Below are positions 49,019-62,261 of a DNA stretch of 64,000 nt, one piece after another. The stretch lies in NCBI GenBank assembly GCA_018292915.2, contig JACVVK020000142.1, positions 646,001 through 710,000 on the forward strand, in the 5' to 3' direction. The notes under the pieces are model-generated. The model did no database searches. It saw nothing but the letters and a program-made list of their open reading frames with translations, and was not told the DNA's origin. The DNA is from Batillaria attramentaria (taxonomy: Eukaryota > Mollusca > Gastropoda > Batillariidae). Positions within the stretch are counted from its first letter, which is position 1, and the number at the start of each line of letters is the position of its first letter. A program made the translations under genes and the position numbers.

Positions 49019-49207
49019 AGGTTGGAGCAGACAATAGTGATGAGGAGGTTATGCTCAGTTGGGGTATGCAGTCCTCTTTCTGGCTTTGAATGGCCGTGAT
49101 ACAGACAAATTTGAGCTGCATATTTCTGCAAACAAAGGGCACTCACCATGCAGGGTCAAAGGCGATCTCTAGCCAAAAAAAAGTACTGCCGCTTCTCGCG
49201 TCGTAAG

Positions 49208-49809
49208 TAGGGGTGTTCGGTTTTACCGGTTTTCCGGTTAAAATCGGTCCGACTTTCTCACGGTTCGGTAAACCGGTTTGGCCTTAAAAAACCGGAAAAC
49301 CGCGGTTTTTCTAAGGGACATCACTCGTCGTTTTTCAGCCCGTTACAAGACACCCTCCTCCTCCTCCTCATCATCATCATGTTGTTGTTGTTGTTGTTGG
49401 CTGAACAAGGAAACCGGGGTGGCCGAATGGTAGAGCGTTGGACTTCCAACTTTCGGGTTGTGAGTTCAAATCCCGGCTAGGACCAAATATTTGTGCTGGC
49501 TTTTTCATCGTTGCCTCGTCTTTGATATCATCCGTATGTGGTGGAGAAAGGACGTTAAACTCCCAAACACCCAGCCACCCACCCTTGTTGGCTGAACATT
49601 TCCAACGCAGGGGTACAGGAAGCCGGAGTACTAGGAGACCCCCCTCCCTTCCCCCCCCCCCCCCCCCCCCCCCTTCCATCTCTTGGGGAAACGTTAGAAA
49701 CAATAGATGTAGTATACATAGCCGCGGTTAACCGGTTTTAAACCTCGGTTTTCTATTGGAAAAACCGGTTAAAAACCGGTTTGAGAAATCGTACCGGTTC
49801 CACCCTCTA
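49208..49809. mobile_element. hAT-like element with nested SINE
   Basis: Starts TAGGGGTGTTCGGT and ends with the complement of TAGAGGGTGGAACCGGT. Direct 8-bp duplications GTCGTAAG at 49200-49207 and 49810-49817 fit hAT insertion. Subterminal ACCGGTTTT-like repeats occur at both ends. No transposase; non-autonomous. Confidence 0.82.
49408..49584 (+). mobile_element. S1 SINE nested in hAT-like element
   Basis: Flanked by TTGTTGGCTGAACA at 49394-49407 and 49585-49598. A short S2-like fragment (GGAAGCCGGAGTACTAGGAG) follows. Confidence 0.9.
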
Positions 49810-50188
49810 GTCGTAAGCCGGGGCAGTAGGGAAAGAGAGAGAGAGCTCTTATACAAAATTTGTTATTTGTCAATAATTTCCGCTTTCTTTTTTTGTTGTT
49901 GTTAACAAGCGTTTGTTCTCAGGCGGACGCTAAAGAAGTCTACAGTTCGGTTCAATGCGTTTCGTCACAGGTGATTAAGCGCAACTGCTTTTTCCATCCC
50001 CTTTGAAGTGTTTCTTGAAGGGTACGCAAATCTCGTGTTTGAAAAGAAATCGACATTTGCTTGGAAGTCATTTAACTATACCTACAGACCTCTGCGCGAC
50101 AAAGATGAAGTCGTAAAACGAAGGTAAGGTTCGGTCTGAATGACTTCAAAGGTTCTCTTTTGTATTTACGTTTGTAAACACACACACG

Positions 50189-50246
<58 letters not shown>

Positions 50247-50472
50247 AGAGCAACCAGAACAACACATCAAACAACCACCAAAGCAAAACCAGCCCACAAT
50301 CACGGCTTGATTGCAAGCTTGTTTCTTCTTAGGGTAACGTCTGGTAAACGGTCGTGGATTTGACTGCCTGGGCGACGTGGGTCGGATTCGGGTTGTTTAT
50401 TTTAATTGTAGCGCACGGACTTTCTTTACTTATCATTATTCATCCGCCCCTCACTTTTTTTTTAATTTCTCA

Positions 50473-50530
<58 letters not shown>

Positions 50531-50667
50531 ACCTAGCTGCCCTTTCGCCTGCAACAGGGCTCAGAATGGGTCAAAATCTGTGGTAAAACTAGTCGTAGGA
50601 CAGTCTGAACAAGGTTTTCAGTTTGGCTTTGAAATCGAGCAAATCGGATGCATTACGAATGCATCAC

Positions 50668-50795
50668 TTTCGTGAGTGAGTGAGGTTGCAGGGCTTAACG
50701 GAGCGCAAGCAACAAACACTAGTTTGCGGCTAAGCAATGTCTTCCTCCGCATGGTCCTTAAAAGATAAAGGCTGCTTTTGTGTATTTAGACAAAA
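50668..50795 (+). repeat. Interspersed repeat (GCGCAAGC family)
   Basis: Matches 1283-1400, including the GATAAAGGCTGCTTTTGTG block. Confidence 0.65.
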
Positions 50796-50905
50796 AAATT
50801 CCCGCGCACGCACACAGACGGGGGATAGGGAGAGACGGAATTGCTGCACGGAGACACGACCCCCCCCCCCCACCCCCGCTCGCTCATCCCTCTATGTCTG
50901 TGTGT

Positions 50906-50965
50906 CTGTCTCTCTCTCTCTCTTTCTCTCTCTCTCTGCGTGCGTGCGTGCGTGCGTGCGTGCGC

Positions 50966-51034
<69 letters not shown>
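50906..51034. repeat. (CT)n(GCGT)n(GC)n(GT)n compound microsatellite
   Basis: Four simple-repeat phases in succession, including about 20 bp of alternating GC. Confidence 0.97.
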
Positions 51035-51040
<6 letters not shown>

Positions 51041-51900
51041 TGCACGCGCGTATGGTAAAAAGTAGTAAATGCGATTACCGGACAAAAAAGTGCACTCAAA
51101 TTGATCTCACATTTCCCCCCAGCAAGAGGTATACGATAAAATGTCAAGAGTCGCTCTCTGTTTGCCCTCTCCTTCTCCAAAATACACAACCGCATTTCGT
51201 TAATGCTTCCATCTCCCTTTAAAAGCCATTCCGGACTTTTTGACTCCGTCGACAAGAGACCGCAGTTTTTTCCCACTAATGTTTGCCGTCATTTTGCTTT
51301 CATTAACTGAGCAATCGCCCATTTGCTTTTCAAATCTATTCAATCACACAAGCAAATACTCGCGCCTTATCGTACCCGTGACGCAGGGTTTCGCCCTGTT
51401 TACCAAACGACAGTTTTCAGCTGGTAGTTTTGACGAGAAATCGAACGTGGGTGTGAAAGAGTTCACGGGAGTCGCTCACAAGTAAAGGACCTTATTCCAT
51501 TGAAGTCTTCTGGTAGGTGACAGCCGATCCTGGAGAGCAAGCCGCCAAGTTTGCAGAATTTTATTGAGCGTTGTCAGGCAGGCCTACACTCTCAGCTTCC
51601 TGTGTTTACTGACCTACTAACACACGGTCCCTGTGACCAGGAAAAGGTTCAGTATGTCAGCACACCAAGCTGGGATTGAAGTCAGTCTGTGGGGAAGAAG
51701 CTTCCACCTGTTTTTCTTTTCCCTTTTTCTTTTTTCTTTTACTTTCTTTCTATCTTCCTGTTGTTGTTCTTCCTGTTTTCCAACCTGTCTTTCTTACTTT
51801 CTTCCTTTCTCTTTTTCCTTTTCGTCACCCTCTTTTTGCCATAGCCTGAACGGTCTAAAATCTTTTAGGTATTTGAAAGGTCTGGACTCTTTTAGCTATT

Positions 51901-52078
51901 AGGGGAGCCAGGACAGCCGAATGGTAGAGCGTTGGGTTTTCACTGCTCGAGTCGTGAGTTCGAATCCCGACTGGGGCCAAATGTTTGTACTGGCGTTTTC
52001 CTTGTTGCCCTGTCTTTGATATCACCCGTATGTGGTGGGAAAGGACGTTAAACTCCCAAACACCCACTCATTCACCCT
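51901..52078 (+). mobile_element. S1 SINE
   Basis: GGGGAGCCAGGACAGCCGAA head, B-box-like GTGAGTTCGAATCCCG, 3' end with CCCAAACACCCACTC. Confidence 0.88.
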
Positions 52079-52275
52079 TTTTCTTACGCATTAGTGTCTG
52101 ATGTAATTTCAAATTTGTGCATGACACCACTGACGTTTATGCTTCGTATGTGATTTCGGTAACTTATTAGGTCGGTTCTTGTGCTGTGTTTACTTACTGG
52201 AAAGAAAACTGCTTGAAACTTTTAAATGAAACATTATAATCACCTACAGTTGCTGGAAGAACCTTGAAAAGTGCG

Positions 52276-52331
<56 letters not shown>

Positions 52332-53400
52332 TCAATGTGCAAAGCGTGAATTCAATTTCCCCGTCTGAATCATCAGATTTGAAATCCCTTTTCGCACTTC
52401 CCTCGTCACTCTCTCGTTGCCCCCGGACAAACTACGAAGGATATGCTACCCCCCCCTCCCCCCCCCCCCCCAAAAAAAAAAAAAAAAAAACCAACAACAA
52501 CAAAAAACAAAAACAAAAAAACAACAAACAAACAAACAAACAAAAACAAAAAAACACACCAAAAAAACAACAGTCGTACAGATACAGGCGTTGAACTCTT
52601 ATCGTCAGTATGCGTGCGTATCTGCACTGAGAAAGTCCTTGAAAAGTCCAGTGCTTGTCTGCGAAAAGTACTTGAAGAATCCATTCCACCTCACGGATAT
52701 AGCTCGCGCATCCTGCAGCAAACTGTCACCAGAGCAGGAAGAAAGCACAGGACGCGACGAATGGCCCATTTTCAGGACACGCCATCCTACCCCCTCCCCC
52801 TCACTTCCCCATCTCCCCGCCCCCTTGCAAAGTCGGGTGTCTTTGCCAGCAAGTCTGGAGATCTCACAAAGACAGTGTGCCAAGAGGGAGACAGGCTAAT
52901 GACTGATTCTTTACTTTGGTGCGGGCTTTTCTGATCCGTCTGTAATCACTGGGCACAATTGACCATTGCGGGCGAGCTGTTGTTTTTGGACGGTGGCTGG
53001 TTTAAGTGGTGGTGTTCCCTAACTGTCGCCCGCGGCTGTGACAGGACACAGTTGTACGGCCTCGGTGCTGTCTTTTCAGAAGCATGTGACTGGAATAAAA
53101 TACAGAGACGGTTAGACACGTACCACTTTAAAAAAATAAATAAATAATTTCGTTGCTAGTCTGTGACCTGCACTTGTAACTAACTGAACAAAAGGAGTGT
53201 GTGTGTGTGGGGGGGGGGGGGGGAATAAAAATTTAAAAAAAGAGGAAATGTAAAGCGTAAAAAGAAAGAAAGGAAATTTTTTTTAAAGGTATAAAAAAAG
53301 AAAAAAAGGCAGAAAGAAAGAAAAACAACTTTGAACATGGAGTTCGTTTCAGAAGGAATGAATTTACAATCATGTTCACTTTTCAAATGTGTGTACTTGC

Positions 53401-53441
<41 letters not shown>

Positions 53442-53460
53442 CGGGGGGAGGGGGGTGGTG
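52079..53460. other. Gene-free stretch
   Basis: (GT)n at 52277-52328, C/A runs and CAAA-rich tract at 52450-52570, poly-G at 53209-53223. The open frames of up to 163 codons pass through the low-complexity tract and are not recognised. Confidence 0.5.
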
Positions 53461-53461
53461 G

Positions 53462-53570
53462 GAGAGATGATGATGATGAAACGTTTTTTATTCAGGATAG
53501 AGCATTTAGGCATTGCTGCCTATCTTACATGCTGTCCTGCTATTCTACATTAAAGGGTATTGAAAAAAAA
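53462..53570 (-). repeat. R9 repeat (retroelement 3' end), copy 1
   Basis: GATGATGATGAAACG and TTTTTTATTCAGGATAG then AGCATTTAGGCATTGCTGCC; same blocks at 54838-54950 and 61625-61725. Read on the - strand it ends ATAAAAAACG(TTTCATCATCATC), so a non-LTR 3' tail is likely. Confidence 0.65.
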
Positions 53571-53759
53571 AATCAAAACAAACAAACAAACAATGAAAAA
53601 AACAAAAGTATAAACTATCTAGGGGAAATACAGGAGAGAAAAATACACACGATAAACAAATCAAAACATACGTGGCATGTGCTGATGATACTGGATGTAT
53701 GCCAAGTAAGAAATTTACAGTCGTCTCTAATATTGCAAAACATGTATGTAACACATTTC

Positions 53760-53814
<55 letters not shown>

Positions 53815-54149
53815 TACCTAACACAAAACCACATCACTGCTTTGTATTTCAAAATGCCACAGGCAAAACAGCGAAATGCATTCGCCACCACTGATTTCCA
53901 CTGAGGACTCCGCCGTCCAGGGCTCGAAAGTCAATTCACACCTTGGTTACCTACGCACTGACTCAGTGCAGACCTCGGAGTTTAAAAAAAAGGACATCCA
54001 GTGACTGTGCATTTATCAACCATCCACGCCCACTAAGACATGCCTCTCTCATTTCCTAAAAAGCCTGAGGCTATGCTGGTCAGAAGCTTTTTCTCGTTTA
54101 GACCACTTTCATTTCTACTGGCAAGTCTTGGTCATGGGCCAGATCCAGT

Positions 54150-54232
54150 ATTTCGCACCACCATCCAAGTCTCGCTCAAGGAGAAAGCGCGCGAGTTCAA
54201 CCGCTGAATCAAACCAAGAGGGTTTAGACATC

Positions 54233-54273
<41 letters not shown>

Positions 54274-54362
54274 CTCACACTGTACTGACCCAGTATTTGG
54301 TTCTACCATCCAAATCTCGTTCAACCGCTAAATCAAACCAACGGGTTTCTAGGCAACTCAGG

Positions 54363-54402
<40 letters not shown>

Positions 54403-54440
54403 GTCTCACATTGCACTGACCCGCCAAACACAAGTGCGGA
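54150..54440. repeat. Duplicated unit with different dinucleotide tails
   Basis: CCAGTATTTSGYWCYACCATCCAA-type sequence and CCGCTRAATCAAACCAA occur twice; the first unit is followed by (GT)n, the second by (CT)n, and each then by TCTCACAYTGYACTGACCC. Confidence 0.75.
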
Positions 54441-54737
54441 CATTATGACTCCCCTACACTTTAAGCCGGTGACGTTTCTATGGCAAACCTACTTATACAG
54501 TTCCTTTCACGAGAACTGGGGGACCATATCTGACCTTTCGTGATTCACCAGTGAAAGCCTGTAGTGCTTTCAACAAGGTACAGTACCCAGCCATAGTTTT
54601 GCCCCTGAATCGGCGCCTTTAACGGACGCAAGAAACTGAGTCTGCTTATTGAAGGGAAGCTGTTCTTTGGAGGCTTTCATTTACAAAACTAAGCAATAAG
54701 TCAGTCAATTAACAAACATTTAAAGATAATACGACCG

Positions 54738-54761
54738 TGTGTGTGTGTGTGCCGGTGTGCC

Positions 54762-54838
<77 letters not shown>

Positions 54839-54950
54839 TGATGATGATGATGGTGGTGATGATGAGACTTTTTCATTCAGGATAGAGCATTTAGGCATTG
54901 CTGCCTGTCTTACAAGCTGCTATTCTACGTTAAAGGGTATTAAAACAAAT
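54738..54950. repeat. (GT)n plus R9 copy 2
   Basis: About 100 bp of GT, (GAT)n, then the R9 blocks. Confidence 0.85.
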
Positions 54951-55099
54951 CAAAACAAGGGGGGGGAGGAGGTTAGTTAGTTATTTAGGGGTTAACGCCG
55001 CGCAGGGGGGGGGGGGGGGAGGAGGAAACAAAAGACAAAAAAGACAAACAAAAGTATTAACTATCTAAAGGAAATGAAGAAGAGAAAATACACATGATA

Positions 55100-55131
<32 letters not shown>

Positions 55132-55246
55132 CATCCTTCTGCAACAGTCCCGCAAGGAAAAATGATTTACATGTAACATAGGCTACACGGCAACCGCACG
55201 CCTTCTCAGAGCCCACAAACGTTACACGTGCGTCATATCATAGATA

Positions 55247-55657
55247 TCATTCCCAGAGATAAGCATTCACTGGCACCGTAATTAAAGTTGTATTTGAAGC
55301 AGAAACACTACCTGTATCTGAATGTTCTGCAGTGTTGTTTACGACGATGTTGAGATCGTAATACAGGCAATTCAAAATATCATCTTTCAATTTCTTACTG
55401 TCTCTGGGAGATCTCAAACAGCCGAAGTCGTCGAGTGGAGCTCGGAAAACATGGAAAAATCCTGACGTTGTGAGGAGGCTTTTATGATGCAGGAGTGTAT
55501 GGAGGCATCGCATTCTGGTATTCGCGAGCATGGCTTCTGCTTTCTTGTAAAAAGGGAAACTAATAATAGTAAGCGATGTGCTCCAGTTTGCTGCCTTTGT
55601 CAATGACTTACATGTATGTAGGCCACGCCGACCGATTACATTTTTTTCTAACTTCAT
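55247..55657 (-). CDS. Unrecognised open frame, 136 codons
   Basis: Non-repetitive composition with a run KLKDDILNCLYYDLNIVVNN and RCLHTLLHHKSLLTTSGFF. No motif, splice context or homologue could be recognised, and the predicted start codon lies next to a long GA/GT tract. It could be an exon on the - strand, a mobile-element fragment or chance. Confidence 0.2.
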   Translation of the reverse strand: MKLEKNVIGRRGLHTCKSLTKAANWSTSLTIISFPFYKKAEAMLANTRMRCLHTLLHHKSLLTTSGFFHVFRAPLDDFGCLRSPRDSKKLKDDILNCLYYDLNIVVNNTAEHSDTGSVSASNTTLITVPVNAYLWE

Positions 55658-55676
55658 TTCTCCAGGGTATTGCCGT

Positions 55677-55806
<130 letters not shown>

Positions 55807-55884
55807 AGGCTGACAGCTACAGGCACGAGGTTGTTAATAGAACAAACGCACAGGCCGCCACGGTACATTAAGTCTCTTTAGAGG

Positions 55885-56085
55885 CTGAGCCCACCACCAC
55901 CCCCTGCTGCTACATGAGAAAACTGGTTAAAAAGAACAAGCCATTGCACACCAGTAGGAGCCACTTCAAGCCACTATCACACAAGGCGTAGGCCTTCCCC
56001 GCTAGCTGCGATCTCGACCGCTGCAGATTGCATAATAGTGGCTTGAAGTGGCTTCTAGTGATCTGAAAATTTCAAGGAAAACTAC
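55885..56085 (+). repeat. R8 interspersed repeat, copy 2
   Basis: CCACTTCAAGCCACTATCAC, CCTTCCCCGCTAG and GCTGCAGATTGCATAATAGT; matches 47420-47625. Confidence 0.75.
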
Positions 56086-56746
56086 GATCTTTGGTTGGGC
56101 TTTTATCAGTTAATAGGCCCGCACTGACCCTTCCCTGACCTAGACATACGCCTCTAGTGCCATACCTCGAGACATTGAACACTGTCAAGAGCACAGATTT
56201 CACGGCGGCAATGATTCGGCAAAACCGGCAGTTCTTTTCAACGTTCCTGTAAGCGCACATGTACGCACACATCCACTTTAACTGCACAGGAACATTTCGG
56301 TGTCAGACTTTCGCTGCTGTCGGGCGACCAGACGGTATGAAAAATGGGAGCAGTCGCCTGGTGTCGGCGGAAATAGCCTACCGGAATCCCGCTGTGGCCC
56401 GTTAATCCTGCCGCCATTAGCTGTAGTTTAGCTCGCGTTACCTCCCTTCATCTGCTTTCCGATGGCATTACCTCCCTTCATCTGGCTCGAAATCGCCTCC
56501 ACAAAATGTCGGAAGGCTAAGAGTCAGAAAGCGCTAGCTTTATCAGGAGTGTAGAAAAGGCTTGATTGGTTGTTTGGTTGGTTGGTTGGTTTATTGGTTG
56601 GCTGATTGGCTGACTGGCCATCCGTTCGCAAGAAGATGAGCATTATGTTTTCCCCCGAAAATATTTGTCTGCGCTGTATTTGATACCCGGTCCTGAACAA
56701 AATTTAATGATTTTTTTTTTCGCCACCACACACACCGTTTACGGGA

Positions 56747-56920
56747 GGGTGGGTGGGTGGGTGTTTGGGGGTTTAACGTCCTTTTCCACCACATAGGGTG
56801 ATATCAAAGACGGGGCAACGATGAAAAAGCCAGTACAAATATTTGGCCCCAGCGGGGATCGAACTCACGACCCGAGCATTAGAAGTCCAACGCTCTACCA
56901 TTCGACCACCCCGGCTCCCC
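56747..56920 (-). mobile_element. S1 SINE
   Basis: Full length. Flanked by CCGTTTACRGGA (one mismatch) at 56735-56746 and 56921-56932. Confidence 0.92.
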
Positions 56921-56932
56921 CCGTTTACAGGA

Positions 56933-57490
56933 AAGTGTGAAGCGGTCGTATGGGTTTGGATCTGGGGAGAGGGAGGCAAGTGTGGATGTGTACAGTGGAG
57001 AAAAAAAAGGGGGGGGGGCCCAAACTTTAACAAGAAACACTTTGTAAGAAAACCCTCAGAGCCGCCTGCAGAAACCCATTTCGCAATAAAAGAGCAAGAG
57101 ACCTGGCTCACGTAGAACCCTCCGCCAGTCGAGAACCAGCGACCAAAATCTCTGGCGTAACTCAGCCGAGTGGTACAGATAGGCGCTAACAGGTCACGGC
57201 GCCGATCTCACATTGCGAAAATGATGAGATCATGGACTGGTGAGTTGACACACTGATAGTTAGACAGACTCTCAGTCCTCTGCACACTGCGACTTACCGC
57301 TGATTCCGACTGACGGGGTACATCGTTGCTCATAGCACTGCGAGAGTGACCAGGGACCACCGGCATTAGAGTTTCTCTGTGGGCCAATTCGCCCACTGAA
57401 ATATTCAGCCAAAAAAAAAAAAAAAAAAAAAAAAAATCTGTGCATTTTAAGTTTCAATACAAAGAGCAAATGCTTCGGAAGGTAAGGATC

Positions 57491-57560
<70 letters not shown>

Positions 57561-58417
57561 GTGTGGATTCCTGTAAACGGCTGACGGTGGCTGCACTACA
57601 AATTAATGCAATTTTTTAATCTAGTCAGAAACCTCGCTGAAAGTATGCAGGAAAGTGTTTCACCTACAAGCTTGTACCACTTGCTGTCTGCTCCTACTAC
57701 ACCCCTTCCGGCTCACCTCTTTATTACCCCACTCACCCACAAGTACAGCCATGGTTCCAGAACGGCTGTGATCTTTGAAAACATTTCAATATGTCTGTTT
57801 AAAAAGGGTTCGTCCTGAGTCCTCTCTGTAAAACGGCAGTGGATAAATGAATAATAATTTCACTGTGGCGTTGAGGAGTAATATTTCAATGACTGATGTC
57901 ATCAGTGCTGCATTACACAGTTCGCTTTCGATACAAGCAACTACAATTCATACACATGGCACTCGAAGGTATGCACTCGCCGAGGGGAGATCGACGGGGT
58001 GGAGGGACGCACAAGAACATCAAACGCACAAACACCAGCAGAAACAACAACAACAACAGCAACAACAACAACAGGACAAGCTAATTTTGCCAGTCATGAA
58101 AATCATGAAACGAAGCTTATTGCCCGTCTCAAAGTCTACCTACCCTCTTGCTCTCCGCGGCCGATCCAGTCAAATGCTGTATCTTCTAGAACTGATGCTG
58201 CCCATCTGGTTTACGGCTTCGAAAACTACAACAGTCAAAACACAGCTATCTGACTGACAGTTGTGAGTACTGGTTCACAACCGCCGCTGTCCATAGGGAT
58301 CTTTGTCTTGTCTGCGCTCGCGAGTACTCACACAACAATCGTGCCTTTCTAGTGACCAGCGGACCTGGCAGTGAGCACTTTTGAGGCTTTCAGTTCTTGC
58401 TGGTAGGCGGAGATGGC

Positions 58418-58454
<37 letters not shown>

Positions 58455-58810
58455 GAGGAAGGGGTGGGGGTGTGGGGGTGGGAGATAAGGGAGTTCTGGC
58501 TGTTGGCTGTTACATGCAGTTGTTGTTTGCTAGACTTCCTTCTTGTTGTTGTTTGCTAGAGTTCGTTTGCTACTTCATCGCTCAGCTGAAAAACAAAAGA
58601 AAACCAAACTTGAAAAACCCCAACAAGTAATAGACAAGGGAAAACCGAGGAGGATTTAGGGGGATTTACATACACACGGATAAACTGACATTCGTCGTCC
58701 TTAAGATATCAAACTTCGGATAACTCGAACAAAAACGTATTTACCCAGGGCTTTTAAGTCAAGCGTGTTCGACATTATACAATGCAATGCTCCTACCCCC
58801 AATACACCAA

Positions 58811-58869
<59 letters not shown>

Positions 58870-59569
58870 CTGATCCGCAAACTACACTGGGAAGCCAACG
58901 CAAACCCCCTCTCCTGCAATTGAGATTCTCCTATACATTTCCAGTAACTCCTGAAAGAAAACCAATAAAGAAAACCCCATCCGACACATACCTTCTTTAT
59001 CCTAGCATCACGGGACACGTTCATCTTAAACTGTCCTTTCCGTTTGAACAAACTCCATTTGAAGCGCGAAACTCAAGACACCGGTGGCGTCCCTTGGGAC
59101 TGCTCCAATTTCGTTCAAGAGAAGCGTATTTACATGAACGTTTGTCACCGCTTCGGGCGAAGCAGTAAATCTTTTTAAATGAGTCCGTCCAATGTAAGGG
59201 AAGTCACGTGACGAAGCCATGGCGTTATTTTTGTTTAAAAACCTCCTGCAAGGGAGAGGGTAAGATTCTCGTAATGCAAGTTGTAATTAATTGACGAGTC
59301 GATTGCAATTTTTTTTTGTTTAATCCTTTTTCTTTTTTTTATACGTTATTGAACTCTTGGGAGATTAAGGAAGTTTAGCGAACTTGTCACGTTGCTTTGA
59401 ATTAGGGAAAAACAGGGACGCTGTGAAGCATGCTGATTTTAGGATGGCTTCGATTCCGTGTTTAGTCTTGGAATATTTGTTTTTATTTAGTGTTGGAATT
59501 GTAAAGATGCTTTTTTCTTTTGGTTGACGTAACACTTTCGATTAAAAAAAAATTAATACATTGTATCTG

Positions 59570-59580
<11 letters not shown>
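56933..59580. other. Gene-free stretch with microsatellites
   Basis: (GT)n at 57491-57565, (CAA)n near 58040-58075, (GA)n at 58421-58451, (CA)n at 58815-58866. No coding sequence recognised. Confidence 0.5.
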
Positions 59581-59877
<297 letters not shown>

Positions 59878-59880
<3 letters not shown>

Positions 59881-59990
59881 ATGATGATGAAACTTTATTT
59901 ATCAACGGTAAAAGTTTTGATAGAGAAGATTCGTCAGTTTACAAACTTGCCGTTGCTAATACTAACAAAGTAGTTAGTACAAAAGCAAAA
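59878..59990 (-). mobile_element. Non-LTR 3' tail, reverse
   Basis: GATGATGATGAAACTTTATT then a block with TCAACGGTAAAAG and a GTCAGTTTACAAAC block: reverse of the 120-310 tail. Confidence 0.5.
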
Positions 59991-60130
59991 AGTTAAACAA
60001 CAAACAAATAGTAGTAAGTAGAAAAACAAAAAGTTAAACAACTTGACAGTGTAAGGAACCTACATATAAAGAAAGTGCGCATGTACAGACACACATGCAC
60101 CGGGCCCGTGCCAAGCATACATAGCTCCAG

Positions 60131-60131
<1 letters not shown>

Positions 60132-60224
<93 letters not shown>
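60132..60224. repeat. (GT)n(GA)n microsatellite
   Basis: About 46 bp GT followed by 46 bp GA. Confidence 0.97.
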
Positions 60225-60227
<3 letters not shown>

Positions 60228-60277
60228 TTACTGAAATGGGCTAATTCGGTCTTAGCTAAGCCAGTTTATCCTTTGGA

Positions 60278-60560
60278 ACAGTTTCGCTGGTGAGTGCCCC
60301 TGTACGCTCAAAGCACACTATCTTGATAATTAGTCCAGCTCTTAATGCGATATAATGTTGTTTACACTTTGCGTAAGCGGTCGAACATTCTAATTCTACG
60401 ACTGTTCTAGTGTGGTCGCCGCATCATCAAATACGCTTATGCTTGCTCAGTGCCAGCATTACAGACGCTGTCACTGTCCAGGTGTCTAAGCGGCATGATG
60501 ATACAAACCCCGAAAACATCAAAGAACGATCCGTGAGCATATAAATGGTAGCAGTGGCTC
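60278..60560 (-). repeat. R6 interspersed repeat, copy 4
   Basis: GCTGTCACTGTCCAGGTGTC and GTCGAACATTCTAATTCTAC; reverse orientation. Confidence 0.8.
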
Positions 60561-61367
60561 CCTGAAGTGCAAATCACTTTTATGCCAAAAACTTAATGCG
60601 TCTCGACGCCGTACAAAGAGTTGATGCTTTCGGACTATATACTCCAAACATAAAACAACCAGGTCGCTGGAACTCAAATCTTGTTAGATCTTAGACCCAG
60701 TTTGCTGGATCTTTACGAGCGTACTGCTGCACGTGCACATTTTACACGCACCATAGCTGCTACGCTGGCTCTCCTCGCTCTAGGCTTTTTTTAGCGTCAT
60801 CGGTTAATGATTCTGGTGTGTCTGGAAAAGTAGGCAGTTTTACGACCAACGGCGCCTTAGCAAGGCTTTTGTATCTGCTATGATGGCTCTCACAGTTTCG
60901 GGAAATGACCTAAAAGCACTGCAGAACAAGCAGGAAAGGAAAGGGATTAAATGCCCCCTTCTACCCCTCCCCTTCCCTCCCTCCCCCTTCCCTCCCCTCT
61001 CTCCTCCTACTCCCCCCCCCCCCCCGCCTACCACCCCCCCCCCTCCGTTCCCCTCTTTGTCGTCTCCGATGCCTATTACGAGACTTCTGCATCCGGGTTT
61101 CCTTGTTTGGTCACGTGCTCATGGTCACGTGTGATCGGCAATACGATCAAGAGAAAAAAGAGAAAAGAGAAAAAGAGAAAGAGAAAAGAGAGAAAAAGCA
61201 CCAGCTAGACACAATAACGCCTTCTCTTTCTCCGTCGATCACTTATACATTAAAAAAATCCGTTTCAAAATATCAGTAGACTCATAAAATGGCGTTTCCG
61301 TTTGTCGTTTGTTATGGCTGGTACAGTAAAAAGAAAGAAAGAAAGAAAGACAGGCAGAAAGACAAAC

Positions 61368-61370
<3 letters not shown>

Positions 61371-61447
<77 letters not shown>
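61371..61447. repeat. (GA)n(CAGA)n
   Basis: GA tract followed by CAGA units. Confidence 0.97.
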
Positions 61448-61624
61448 CAGAAAATGTGTGAATGAATGAATGAGCCTTTATATCTCAACAGAAAAAAGTT
61501 TTAACACAAAGGTCAATTTTCTAACTTGCCTTCGCCACAACTACTACATAATCGACAATTACAAAAACAAACAAACAACAACAACAACTAGTACTAAATA
61601 CACACACACATATGGCCGTGAGAG

Positions 61625-61725
61625 AGATGATGATGATGATGAAACGTTTTTTATTCAGGATAAAGCATTTAGGCATTACTGCCTGTCTTACAAGCTGTCC
61701 TGCTAGTCTACGTTAAAGGGTAAAA
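61625..61725 (-). repeat. R9 repeat, copy 3
   Basis: GATGATGATGATGAAACG, TTTTTTATTCAGGATAA and GCATTTAGGCATTACTGCC. Confidence 0.7.
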
Positions 61726-61758
61726 GAGAGAGAGGGAGAGAGAGAGAGAGAGAGAGAG

Positions 61759-61935
61759 GTGGGTGAGTGGGGTGGATGTTTGGGGGTTTAACGTCCTTTT
61801 CCACCACATACGGTCATATCAAAGACGGGGCAACGATGAAAAAGCCAGCACAAATATTTGGCCCCAGCCGGGATACGAACTCACGGCCCGAGCATTACAA
61901 ATCCAACGCTCTACCATTCGGCCACCCCGGCTCCC
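61759..61935 (-). mobile_element. S1 SINE after (GA)n
   Basis: Full-length reverse copy with all S1 blocks; no clear target duplication because the left flank is GA repeat. Confidence 0.88.
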
Positions 61936-62261
61936 GAAGAAAAAAAAAAGAGGGAGGAGGAGGGGTGGGGGGCTGTCACCATTGCCCGTGAGACACACCG
62001 CTGCTTCAGAAGTACCATCTACCTCCTGGGAGACAAGAGTTGAGTCTAATTCAACCCGACACAATTCTGCTTCAGTGACCTATAGGACTGAGATGAAACT
62101 CCACTTCACAGTAAAGTCCCGTCGCGTTTTTTCCCCAACAGCGGAACCGATCAGCAAGTTGATAGATCACTGGACGAGAGAAACAACTTAGCGGAAACTG
62201 TTCAATCAACTGTTAAGTCAAGCATTGTACTCTCGAACGCTGACATACTGACATTACACGT

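Larger units (their letters stand above)
49818..51900. other. Gene-free stretch with microsatellites
   Basis: (CA)n at 50179-50245 and 50472-50527, a CT/GC/GT compound tract at 50906-51034, and a copy of the 424-520 family at 50668-50795. An 81-codon open frame at 51240-51485 is not recognised. Confidence 0.6.

Noticed and set aside
52417..52934. Open frames of about 160 codons
   Set aside because: They run through C, A and CAAA low-complexity sequence; no motif or splice support.
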